From positions 558,001 to 622,000 of the forward strand of contig NZ_QUOV01000001.1 in assembly GCF_003390395.1 (NCBI RefSeq): DNA of 64,000 nt, given 5' to 3'. The notes below the pieces were generated by a model. The model had not been told where the DNA came from. It ran no database searches and saw only the letters and a program-made list of their open reading frames with translations. Each line of letters opens with the position of its first letter. The stretch's first letter is position 1. This document shows positions 1-6,795 of the stretch, in pieces. Both the position numbers and the translations under genes were made by a program. This stretch comes from Thalassotalea euphylliae (GTDB taxonomy: Bacteria > Pseudomonadota > Gammaproteobacteria > Enterobacterales > Alteromonadaceae).

Positions 1-872
1 ACCTCGCCTGCTAAGTTATTTACTTTTAACGTCTCTTGCGTGGAAGCAACTGCCAGTGCACTAATATCGAGGGCGGTAATTTCTGTTTCAGGGTATTGCT
101 TGGCTAAGTAGGCGCTGATCACTCCGGCACCACAGCCAAAATCAAGCAGTTTGCCTTGGTAACTTTTTTTCAGTAATTGCTCGGTAGGTAAATTTTCTAA
201 TAGAACTTGTGTGCCTTTGTCTAGTTGCTTTTGGCTAAACACGCCCGGCAGTGCGGCAATGTTAAGTTCAATACCGGCAACCGAAAGCGGGTAGTAGTGG
301 AACCAATCGGCAAGGGAAAACTGATAATCACCACGAATAAACTGACCAGCGAATAAACTGCAATGGCGAGCAGAATCGAGCTTATGACAATGGCTAATAT
401 AGTCTTGGCTTAATTTTGCTGCTGATTTGATGCCGCCTTTGTTTTCACCAACAAACAGCACTCGTGCATCGTCTGTTAAATGTGGAGCAAGCATAGCTAG
501 TGAATAAGCAAGCTCTGCTTTGCTTTTCGGGAAGGCAATCATCGCTAAGTCATATGCGATATCTTCTTTGTTTTGCTTAACTTCTTCACTTTGTTTAGCT
601 TCGTTGCTATGTCTAGTTTCTTGGCTCTGCTCAGCGGTTAAGTGCGTACCAAAGCTGTAGCTCAACTTTGAACTTGGTTGGGCAGCCGTTATTTGCGCCA
701 ATTGATCCGCAGCTAGCTTGTTATTGGTGAAATAATGCAATTGGCACTCAGGATATTCATCAAGCCATTCTTGATATAGCCCGTCGACGGGGAAGTTAAC
801 TAACACTGCCCGCGTACATGCTAACTCGTCGATATTGCGAACCAGTACTTGAGATAAATTCGATAATGCCAT
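1..872 (-). CDS. rsmC: 16S rRNA (guanine1207-N2)-methyltransferase RsmC, 3' end outside the window
   Basis: Reading the minus strand from the ATG at 872 gives an open frame of 290 codons that runs off the left edge. The protein begins MALSNLSQVLVRNIDE. It has the RsmC-type VGENKGG segment near residues 136-146, which closes the degenerate N-terminal half, and the SAM-binding motif LLDFGCGAG near residues 241-250. RsmC methylates G1207 of 16S rRNA in the 30S subunit using S-adenosylmethionine. Family members are about 340 residues, so roughly the last 50, including the NPPFH-type catalytic motif expected there, lie outside. The gene diverges from the lysine operon. The ribosome-binding site is weak (GGA about 9 bases upstream). 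Confidence comes from the paired N-domain and SAM-domain signatures. Confidence 0.9.
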   Translation of the reverse strand, partial: MALSNLSQVLVRNIDELACTRAVLVNFPVDGLYQEWLDEYPECQLHYFTNNKLAADQLAQITAAQPSSKLSYSFGTHLTAEQSQETRHSNEAKQSEEVKQNKEDIAYDLAMIAFPKSKAELAYSLAMLAPHLTDDARVLFVGENKGGIKSAAKLSQDYISHCHKLDSARHCSLFAGQFIRGDYQFSLADWFHYYPLSVAGIELNIAALPGVFSQKQLDKGTQVLLENLPTEQLLKKSYQGKLLDFGCGAGVISAYLAKQYPETEITALDISALAVASTQETLKVNNLAGE

Positions 873-1073
873 GTGATGTCCAACTTGCCTCGCGTTAGAC
901 GCTAATCGTCAGCGTTAATACGTTGCTTACCTAGGTTGATGATAGCCAGCTTAAGCCGAGTGTGAAACTGCTTCTTGCCGACACAAATTGCCAAAATTCG
1001 CGGACTACAAACTTCACTAAAATCGCGCGAGGCCGCATTTTACGTGATTGATAAAGCAAGGTATAGCGGTGTG

Positions 1074-1102
1074 TTGACATTAGAGCAAATATTCGATGTA
1101 AT
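1074..1102 (+). promoter_or_regulatory. Predicted sigma70 promoter of the lysine operon
   Basis: TTGACA (1074-1079), a 17-base spacer and TGTAAT (1097-1102) match the sigma70 consensus at 11 of 12 positions with ideal spacing. Transcription would start near 1109, about 55 bases before the riboswitch. The rsmC start lies about 200 bases upstream on the other strand. Confidence 0.6.
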
Positions 1103-1165
1103 GAGCCCGTCCTTATTCCTGCGCGGTGGTGTGGCTCGTCAAGCTCATACCATCGCGATGAAAAG

Positions 1166-1334
1166 GGCCAGAAGAGGAGCGTTAACCAGGTAGTTAATGT
1201 CAGGAGATCAAACTCCAGTGACCATTAATGAGGGGGATTAACGCCGAGACTAATACATTTTTGATTGATGTATTGGTCGGTTGCTCAGGCTGAATCCTGA
1301 CAACTGTCACCCATTAGGTGGAGAGCTTCTGGCC
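1166..1334 (+). promoter_or_regulatory. Lysine riboswitch (L box)
   Basis: The outer P1 helix is a perfect 9-bp pairing of GGCCAGAAG (1166-1174) with CTTCTGGCC (1326-1334). Between them are the conserved L-box elements in the order of the E. coli lysC leader: AGAGGAGCG after P1, a GGAG...CTCC hairpin followed by CAGTGACC, GAGGGGG, ATTAACGCCGAG, GGCTGAATCC, ACTGTCACC, and GGTGGAGAGCTTCTGG closing the junction. L boxes bind free lysine and repress lysine biosynthesis or uptake genes when lysine is abundant. The dapA-like start lies 42 bases further on, so the element sits in the 5' leader of the four-gene operon. Confidence 0.93.
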
Positions 1335-1346
1335 TTTGTTGAACTG

Positions 1347-1372
1347 CCTGCGCTTTTTGCCGTGGGCAGGGA
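1347..1372 (+). promoter_or_regulatory. Hairpin covering the dapA-like ribosome-binding site
   Basis: CCTGC (1347-1351) can pair with GCAGG (1366-1370). The 3' arm overlaps the Shine-Dalgarno sequence AGGGA (1368-1372) that serves the ATG at 1377. No T-run follows, so the riboswitch expression platform is more likely translational (ribosome-site masking) than a terminator, as in E. coli lysC. This is inferred from pairing only. Confidence 0.4.
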
Positions 1373-1376
1373 ACAA

Positions 1377-2414
1377 ATGCCGATAAGTTCTCCGAACGAA
1401 GTGAGTTCGAGAGACATGAATCCTGAAACTTCTAATTCATTAGCTAACGCAACCTTACCCAAATTCCCATTGTGGACTGCGTTGGTTACCCCTTTTGCCG
1501 AAAGTGGCGCTATCGACTTTGCCTGTTTATCGCGAATTGCTCGCGAACAAGCAGCCGTCGGCAATGGTTTGTTACTGCTTGGTAGCACTGGCGAAGCAAT
1601 GGCGCTCAATGCTGAGCAACAGTTTGGTATCGTAAAATACGTAGCTGAACTTGGCCTTGATGTGCCGATCATGGTCGGTGTTGGCGGCTTTCAATTAATG
1701 CAACAGCTAGAATGGATTGAACGCTGTAACCAGCTAAATATTGACGCCTATTTACTTGGTGCGCCCTTGTACGCTAAGCCTGGGCCTGTTGGCCAAGAGC
1801 AATGGTTTACCGCTTTGCTTAATGCTGCCAACAAGCCTTGTATGCTCTACAACGTGCCGTCGCGAAGTGCGGTTACTTTATCGGTTGAAACCTTAGCGAA
1901 GCTGCAAAATCATCCAAATTGTTGGGCACTTAAAGAAGCCAGCGGTGATATCGCGCAATTTAATCGCTACCGCGAAGCCTGCCCTAAGCTTGCGCTTTTC
2001 AGTGGTGAAGATGCCATGATGCCTGAGCTGGCTAAACTTGGTGCTGCTGGCTTAGTGTCGGTTGCTAGTAATGCTTGGCCATCAGCGACAAAGCTCTATG
2101 TTCAACAGTGTTTAGCGCATACCGAACTTGATAACGCGCTTTGGCAGCAAGCCGTTGATGCGCTATTTACCGTTGCAAATCCAATCCCTGTGAAAGTGTT
2201 AATGCATGAGAATGGCGAGTTAGACTCCGCCGCTTTGCAACCCCCACTTACCCATTTCGAATTGTTAGATAAACAGCCCTTGATTGAGGCAAACGATGCT
2301 ATCGACGCTTGGTATCGCGAGCAAACGCAAGTAACGCAGCCTATACAAGTTACTCAACAGGCGCGTGAAATTCCATTAGAGAAAAACGAGCCGCTAGCCA
2401 AGCAAAGTGCTTAG
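1377..2414 (+). CDS. DapA-like dihydrodipicolinate synthase family protein
   Basis: Class I aldolase of the DapA/NAL family; DapA condenses pyruvate with aspartate semialdehyde, the first committed step of the diaminopimelate/lysine pathway. The Schiff-base lysine is K186 in WALKEASGD, the proton-relay tyrosine is Y158 in LYNVPSRS, and GSTGE replaces the usual GTTGE. The open frame extends upstream to 1281, but that part is riboswitch RNA. The ATG at 1377 has AGGGA five bases before it and gives 345 residues; a later ATG at 1416 is possible but has a poor ribosome site. The C-terminus runs about 40 residues beyond typical DapA (about 292) as a Q/E-rich tail. It is the first gene after the lysine riboswitch. 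Other pyruvate aldolases of the family are possible on sequence alone; context favours a lysine role. Confidence 0.82.
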   Translation: MPISSPNEVSSRDMNPETSNSLANATLPKFPLWTALVTPFAESGAIDFACLSRIAREQAAVGNGLLLLGSTGEAMALNAEQQFGIVKYVAELGLDVPIMVGVGGFQLMQQLEWIERCNQLNIDAYLLGAPLYAKPGPVGQEQWFTALLNAANKPCMLYNVPSRSAVTLSVETLAKLQNHPNCWALKEASGDIAQFNRYREACPKLALFSGEDAMMPELAKLGAAGLVSVASNAWPSATKLYVQQCLAHTELDNALWQQAVDALFTVANPIPVKVLMHENGELDSAALQPPLTHFELLDKQPLIEANDAIDAWYREQTQVTQPIQVTQQAREIPLEKNEPLAKQSA

Positions 2415-2499
2415 TTTTAGTACTAATAATCGCTGCTAAAGGCGCGATCATCAAACTAACAATTAACCCCAAACAGAATTCAGAATTAAAGGTAGAAAA

Positions 2500-3252
2500 A
2501 TGACTAATTGGCAAGAAGTTTTACAACAAATGGAGCGTGGTGAAGTACGCGCGGCAACCCAAGACGAGCAAGGTAACTGGCACGCTAATGTTGAAGCCAA
2601 ACAAGCAATATTGGCGGCGTTTAAAGCGGGCGAAAACACCGAATTTGGTGGTATTTATGAGGGCTTTGTTGATAAACACAATTTACCGGCACGTCAGTTT
2701 ACTCGCGATGATGCGGTACGCTTAGTACCAGGTGGCTCATCGGTGCGCGCTGGCGCCTATGTTGCTCCTGGCGTGATTGTTATGCCACCGGCTTATATTA
2801 ACGTTGGTGCTTATGTTGGCAAAGGCACCATGGTTGATAGCCATGCACTAGTGGGCTCGTGTGCGCAAATTGGTGAAAACGTGCATTTGTCTGCCGCAGT
2901 GCAAATTGGTGGTGTGCTTGAACCCGTGGGTGCGAGCCCTGTGATTGTTGAAGATGGCGCCTTTTTAGGGGCTGGTGTGGTTGTGGTTGAAGGTGTCGTG
3001 ATTAAAAAAGGCGCGGTGTTAGCGCCAGGTGTTTCGCTGTCTGCTTCTATTCCTGTGTTTGATTTAGTCAATAATCGCCGTTTAGAAAAAGGTGAGCCAA
3101 TTCCAGAGCGCGCTGTTGTTATTCCAGGTACGCGTCCGGTCGGCGGTGAATGGGCACAGTCTCAAGGCCTAAACATGGCGTGTGCCTTGATTGTTAAGTA
3201 TCGCGATGAGCAAAGTGATGCTTCACTTGAGCTTGAAGATGCATTGCGCTAG
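2500..3252 (+). CDS. dapD: Tetrahydrodipicolinate N-acyl(succinyl)transferase, DapD family
   Basis: This 250-residue protein is a left-handed beta-helix acyltransferase. The hexapeptide region begins near residue 80 (VRAGAYVAPGVIVMPP) and contains the DapD signature YVGKGTMVDSHALVGSCAQIG, followed by NVHLSAAVQIGGVLEP and IVEDGAFLGA. DapD transfers succinyl from succinyl-CoA to tetrahydrodipicolinate in the cytoplasm. It is shorter than E. coli DapD (274) mainly at the N-terminus. AAAGG lies about eight bases before the ATG. It follows the dapA-like gene after 85 bases and precedes the lysA-like gene by 24 bases. Acetyl rather than succinyl donor use cannot be excluded, but the downstream M14 deacylase fits an N-acyl pathway either way. 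Confidence 0.87.
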   Translation: MTNWQEVLQQMERGEVRAATQDEQGNWHANVEAKQAILAAFKAGENTEFGGIYEGFVDKHNLPARQFTRDDAVRLVPGGSSVRAGAYVAPGVIVMPPAYINVGAYVGKGTMVDSHALVGSCAQIGENVHLSAAVQIGGVLEPVGASPVIVEDGAFLGAGVVVVEGVVIKKGAVLAPGVSLSASIPVFDLVNNRRLEKGEPIPERAVVIPGTRPVGGEWAQSQGLNMACALIVKYRDEQSDASLELEDALR

Positions 3253-3276
3253 TCAGCGTTATTAAAGGAAATTAGG

Positions 3277-4494
3277 ATGACGACATCAAACCTACTCTCT
3301 GACGATTTATCGCAAGCACTGCGCGCTCATCAAGGCAGTAGTCATGAAAATGGCTATTTTGTTTATGATATTGGCGCGCTCAAACAGCACTTAAATGAGC
3401 TACAGCAGCAAGATGTAGTCAAGCTTTGGTACGCGGTCAAAGCCAATCCATTATCAAGCGTTATTCAAGCGGTGGCGAAAAGCGGTATTCAGTTTGATGT
3501 CGCCAGTAAAGGCGAGCTAACGCAAGTATTATTGCAAGGAGTCGACGCCGAGAAAATCTTAAATACTGGTCCAGCCAAGTCTTACCAGCAAATTTCTTAT
3601 TTTCTTCAGCAAGGGGTTAATACCTTTGTTGTCGAAAGTTACAACCAGTTGCAATGGCTGGCACTGGCTGCAAAAGAGCAAGGCAAAAAGCCAGATGCTT
3701 TACTGCGCGTTCAGCTGCGCTGGCCAGAAGGAGAGAAAAACCCGTTAGGTGGCAATAGCTTAACGCCATTTGGCTTAGGCACTGAAGAATGGGCAGGGAT
3801 TCGTGCCAGTGATTTCCCAACGGTGAATATTTGTGGCTTACATATCTTCCAATGGGGCAATATGCTCAGCAACAGCCAAATGTTTTCGCTTTGGTCACAA
3901 ATGGTTGAGCCGCTCGTTAGCTTAGCTGAGCGCATTGGTTTTGAGCTTAAAGTGCTAGATTTAGGCGGTGGTTTAGGGGTTGATTACCTTGAAACGGGTC
4001 AAGGAATAGACTGGCAACAAGCCATGGCTGATTTGGCGCAAATTAAAGCACAAGCAGGCGTGGAAGAACTATGGCTAGAGCTTGGCCGATATGCGGTTGC
4101 ACCGTTTGGTTACTATGTTACTGATGTCGTTGATCGCAAAACTAATTTTGGTGAGGAACAATTGGTGTTGGCAGCAGGTATTAATCACTTGTTGCGCCCG
4201 GCTATCACCGACCAACCTTTCCCAGCCAAGCTGCTGAGGCCATCAAGCGAGGAAGTGCAAGATTTTCATTTGCACGGCCCGTTATGCACGAGTATGGATT
4301 GCCTTGGCCAATTGCCCTTGCCGAGCGATACCAAAGTTGGCGATCAACTGGTGTTTAATCTTGCGGGGGCTTACGGCTTTACCGAAAGTATGCCGCTGTT
4401 TTTATGCCATGAAGTGGCCGCGGAATATGTTTATGATAATCAGCTATTAACCGAAGTGCGTGCAGCACAGCCTGCCACTTGGTATATGAGATAG
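3277..4494 (+). CDS. PLP-dependent diaminopimelate decarboxylase-like protein (LysA family)
   Basis: Fold-type III group IV decarboxylase of 405 residues. The PLP lysine is K55 in WYAVKANP. The phosphate-binding glycine loop LDLGGGLG starts near residue 228. C337 in CTSMD occupies the catalytic cysteine position, where LysA usually has CESGD or CTSGD. AYGFTES near the C-terminus corresponds to the substrate tyrosine segment. LysA decarboxylates meso-diaminopimelate to lysine, the last step. Related alanine/ornithine-type decarboxylases share these motifs. The CTSMD variant and divergent C-terminus leave some doubt over exact substrate, but the gene lies between dapD and a deacylase in a lysine-riboswitch operon. 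AGGAAATTAGG precedes the ATG. Confidence 0.8.
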   Translation: MTTSNLLSDDLSQALRAHQGSSHENGYFVYDIGALKQHLNELQQQDVVKLWYAVKANPLSSVIQAVAKSGIQFDVASKGELTQVLLQGVDAEKILNTGPAKSYQQISYFLQQGVNTFVVESYNQLQWLALAAKEQGKKPDALLRVQLRWPEGEKNPLGGNSLTPFGLGTEEWAGIRASDFPTVNICGLHIFQWGNMLSNSQMFSLWSQMVEPLVSLAERIGFELKVLDLGGGLGVDYLETGQGIDWQQAMADLAQIKAQAGVEELWLELGRYAVAPFGYYVTDVVDRKTNFGEEQLVLAAGINHLLRPAITDQPFPAKLLRPSSEEVQDFHLHGPLCTSMDCLGQLPLPSDTKVGDQLVFNLAGAYGFTESMPLFLCHEVAAEYVYDNQLLTEVRAAQPATWYMR

Positions 4495-4503
4495 GAAGCG
4501 GTG

Positions 4504-5667
4504 ATGACAAAAACAATTAATCAAGTGACCAAATCAGTACTTAATGTCGGCGAGATGGCTAGTGGCGCCAAATTGACAGTGCCGGTTTATCACTTTGCTG
4601 GCCAAAGTGATGCGCCGAGTGTTTATATTCAGGCCAATATGCATGGCGCAGAAGTACAAGGCAATGCGGTAATTTACCAGTTGCTTGAACAGCTTCGTAA
4701 CCTGCATATTTTAGGTGATATCACCTTAGTACCATATGCCAATCCAGTTGGTTGTAATCACAAAAATGGTGAATACACGCTTGGCCGTTTTGACCCAATA
4801 ACTGGCGTGAATTGGAATCGTATGTATCACCACAACCCAGACTTGGTGGTGCCTTTTGTACAAGATAACTTTGACGCTAGTGAGCAAGAGATCAAAGCCA
4901 AGTTCAAACAAGTGCTACTTGATGATATCGATCAGCAGCTTGATCACAACATGTATGGCTTAACCACAGGTCAGCGCATTGCTTATCAATTGCAGAAAAT
5001 GGCACATCAAGCTGACTTAGTGTTGGACTTACATACCGGCCCTATCTCCAGTAAGCATTTATACTGTCCTGAATATGCCAGAGCCAGTGCTAGCTATTTC
5101 AATATTGAACACACCTTGCTGATCCCCAACGAGTTTGACGGCGCACTAGATGAAGCAACTTTTTGCCCATGGTGGTCGCTTGCCCAAGCCTATGCCGCAA
5201 AAGGTCGTCCATTGGTGCTAAATAAGGAAAGCTTTACTGTCGAACTGGGCTCACAGGAGCAAATTGATTTAGACGTAGCACTCGATGATGCCAATAGCGT
5301 ACTGACCTATTTAAGCTATAAAGGCGTTATTAAAGGTGTAAGTAAAGGTGCAAATAATGGCGCAGACAGTACAAGCGAGCAGTTTGTTCCAGCGCCAATG
5401 ACACGTTTTGCCTGTTATTTAAAAGATTACAAAGCCTTCTGCTCACCAATGGGCGGCATGGTCGACTATCTGGCAGAGTTTGGTGTACCACTACCAGCGG
5501 GCGAGCCACTCGCGCGTATTTTGCGTATGGATAATTACGGTGATGGTGATGCGCTGCATTATATTAGCTTAGATAAAGAGGTGATCCCGATTTTGCACTT
5601 TGCCTCGGCCAGCGTAAATCAAGGGACTGAGCTCTATAAAGTATTTACAGAGTTTTTTACGCTTTAA
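4504..5667 (+). CDS. Succinylglutamate desuccinylase/aspartoacylase (M14) family zinc deacylase
   Basis: This 387-residue protein has the AstE/AspA zinc carboxypeptidase-like fold signature: H47 and E50 in NMHGAEVQGN, H177 in LDLHTGP, and E247 in FTVELGS. These are the two zinc ligands of the HxxE motif, the third ligand and the catalytic glutamate, so it appears active. The family removes acyl groups from N-acyl amino acids. GTG at 4501 is also open, but AGGAAG is two bases from it and five from the ATG at 4504, so the ATG is chosen. The start is 9 bases after the lysA-like stop. In this operon it probably removes the acyl group added by DapD, a job normally done by DapE (M20 family). That substrate is inference. 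Confidence 0.8.
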   Translation: MTKTINQVTKSVLNVGEMASGAKLTVPVYHFAGQSDAPSVYIQANMHGAEVQGNAVIYQLLEQLRNLHILGDITLVPYANPVGCNHKNGEYTLGRFDPITGVNWNRMYHHNPDLVVPFVQDNFDASEQEIKAKFKQVLLDDIDQQLDHNMYGLTTGQRIAYQLQKMAHQADLVLDLHTGPISSKHLYCPEYARASASYFNIEHTLLIPNEFDGALDEATFCPWWSLAQAYAAKGRPLVLNKESFTVELGSQEQIDLDVALDDANSVLTYLSYKGVIKGVSKGANNGADSTSEQFVPAPMTRFACYLKDYKAFCSPMGGMVDYLAEFGVPLPAGEPLARILRMDNYGDGDALHYISLDKEVIPILHFASASVNQGTELYKVFTEFFTL

Positions 5668-5719
5668 GGACGATGCTAACGGTTACTTTAGTCGGATATA
5701 AATCCAGCTAGAAATAAAG

Positions 5720-5753
5720 AAAGGGCTGATACGATAAGTATCAGCCCTTTTTT
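5720..5753 (+). terminator. Rho-independent terminator of the lysine operon
   Basis: A perfect 13-bp stem (5720-5732 with 5738-5750), loop GATAA, and a run of six T. The A-rich 5' flank means it may also terminate the convergent MAPEG gene. Confidence 0.92.
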
Positions 5754-5776
5754 AACTTTATTGCTAGTTAAGCAGA

Positions 5777-6202
5777 CTAACTTAACACCTGCCAAAACAC
5801 ATTGATTGCCATCACGATCAACGCGATGCTGGATAATGCATAGCAAATAAAGCGCGCCATTACCGGACCATTTAAGCAATGAATCATGGAGTGGGGGACG
5901 CGCAGCAGCACAAAAATCCAAGCACTAATATAAGTTAATGTGCTTTGATCTTGTGATTGAATCGCAACCAGCGCAACTGCATAGAAGAGTACAGGCATTT
6001 CAAATAGGTTTTTCAAATTATTTGATGCTGCATTGGTTTCAGCTGGAATAATTTGGCTGACATTTTCCGGCGCTTTTAAGCGGTCGGCATCAATTTGGTT
6101 ACCGATTAAAAAAGTTAATCGGCGAGCATACATATAAACCCATACTAAAATGGTGAGTCCGATCATCACGGCCAGCGGTAAATAGAGCAGGTGATTGGTC
6201 AT
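5777..6202 (-). CDS. MAPEG family integral membrane protein
   Basis: The 141-residue protein has about four hydrophobic helices. It carries the MAPEG hallmark NNLKNLFEMPVLFY near residues 60-74, just before the second membrane span, plus the downstream RVPHSMIH segment. MAPEG proteins are inner-membrane homologues of glutathione S-transferase/eicosanoid enzymes; the substrate of bacterial members like this one is generally unknown. The ATG is preceded by AAGGAAA about 10 bases upstream. It converges on the lysine operon across the shared terminator and has no obvious partner. Family assignment is firm; function is not. Confidence 0.85.
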   Translation of the reverse strand: MTNHLLYLPLAVMIGLTILVWVYMYARRLTFLIGNQIDADRLKAPENVSQIIPAETNAASNNLKNLFEMPVLFYAVALVAIQSQDQSTLTYISAWIFVLLRVPHSMIHCLNGPVMARFICYALSSIALIVMAINVFWQVLS

Positions 6203-6374
6203 TTTTGTTTTTCCTTGCGATTAGCTATTTTTGTTATCTGAAATTTATTCTGTACCGAACTGTACTATTTATAGCCGATTAATCAACTAGCTAGGCGTTA
6301 GTTTTTAATATGAGCACAATTGTTAAGTTAACTTTGTGTTAAACATTCAGGCTATGTTATTGAATTGCAATGAC

Positions 6375-6390
6375 TGATGTTATAACATCA
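6375..6390. promoter_or_regulatory. Zur-like operator palindrome before the zinc receptor genes
   Basis: A perfect 16-bp palindrome, TGATGTTATAACATCA, contains the TGTTATAACA core seen in proteobacterial Zur boxes. It overlaps a possible -10 element (TATAAC 6381-6386; TTATTG at 6357-6362 as -35, 18-base spacer). It ends seven bases before the ATG of the small membrane protein gene. Zur binding is inferred from the motif and from the His-rich receptor downstream. Confidence 0.6.
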
Positions 6391-6397
6391 CATCGCT

Positions 6398-6718
6398 ATG
6401 AAGACATGCCCAAATAATAACAATGACAATTTAAAGAAATACAGCGCTATTGTGCTTGCTGTATGGCTTTTTGCATTGTTTATACATACCAGTCACGTTC
6501 AACAAGATTATATTGAAACACTATCTCAGGCAGAGCTCCAAACCGACTGCCATTTTTGTCAAAATTCACTGGATAAACCGCAAGATAGCCTTGCGAAAGT
6601 TACAGCTTCCCAAGGCGTATATCGCCTTAAAGTGCTCGCTACTATTCAGTTTGCTCAGCAAACAGGTACACATTTCAACCCCCCTCTACGGGCACCACCG
6701 GCTTCTTTAATTAGTTAG
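6398..6718 (+). CDS. Small membrane/exported protein preceding the zinc-type TonB receptor
   Basis: The 106-residue protein has one hydrophobic segment near residues 15-29 (AIVLAVWLFALFIHTS), then a mostly polar domain with DCHFCQNS (a CxxC-type pair with a His) and a proline-rich end (PPLRAPPAS). The general shape recalls DUF2946-type proteins that accompany metal-linked outer-membrane receptors, but I cannot assign the family securely. No good Shine-Dalgarno lies before the ATG. If the -10 is inside the palindrome, transcription would start within a few bases of the ATG, so the mRNA may be leaderless. The gap to the receptor start is 77 bases and they probably form one metal-regulated operon. 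A heavily overlapping frame at 6450-6710 is a shadow. Confidence 0.6.
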   Translation: MKTCPNNNNDNLKKYSAIVLAVWLFALFIHTSHVQQDYIETLSQAELQTDCHFCQNSLDKPQDSLAKVTASQGVYRLKVLATIQFAQQTGTHFNPPLRAPPASLIS

Positions 6719-6795
6719 TTCTCTCGCCAATAGTGTTAATTGCATATCTTGCAATACGCTGTGGCACACAAGTTTTATACATTAAGGGTTTATTC

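Noticed and set aside
975..1193. 72-codon open frame between rsmC and the lysine operon
   Set aside because: It overlaps the predicted promoter and the 5' part of the riboswitch, has no clear ribosome site, and resembles no family I know.
1281..1376. Upstream extension of the dapA-like frame
   Set aside because: These codons are the 3' part of the riboswitch and its expression platform; the ribosome site AGGGA points to the ATG at 1377.
1377..5667. Tabtoxin-like biosynthetic cluster
   Set aside because: dapD- and lysA-like genes occur in tabtoxin clusters, but no beta-lactam synthetase or other tabtoxin gene is present, and a lysine riboswitch controls the operon.
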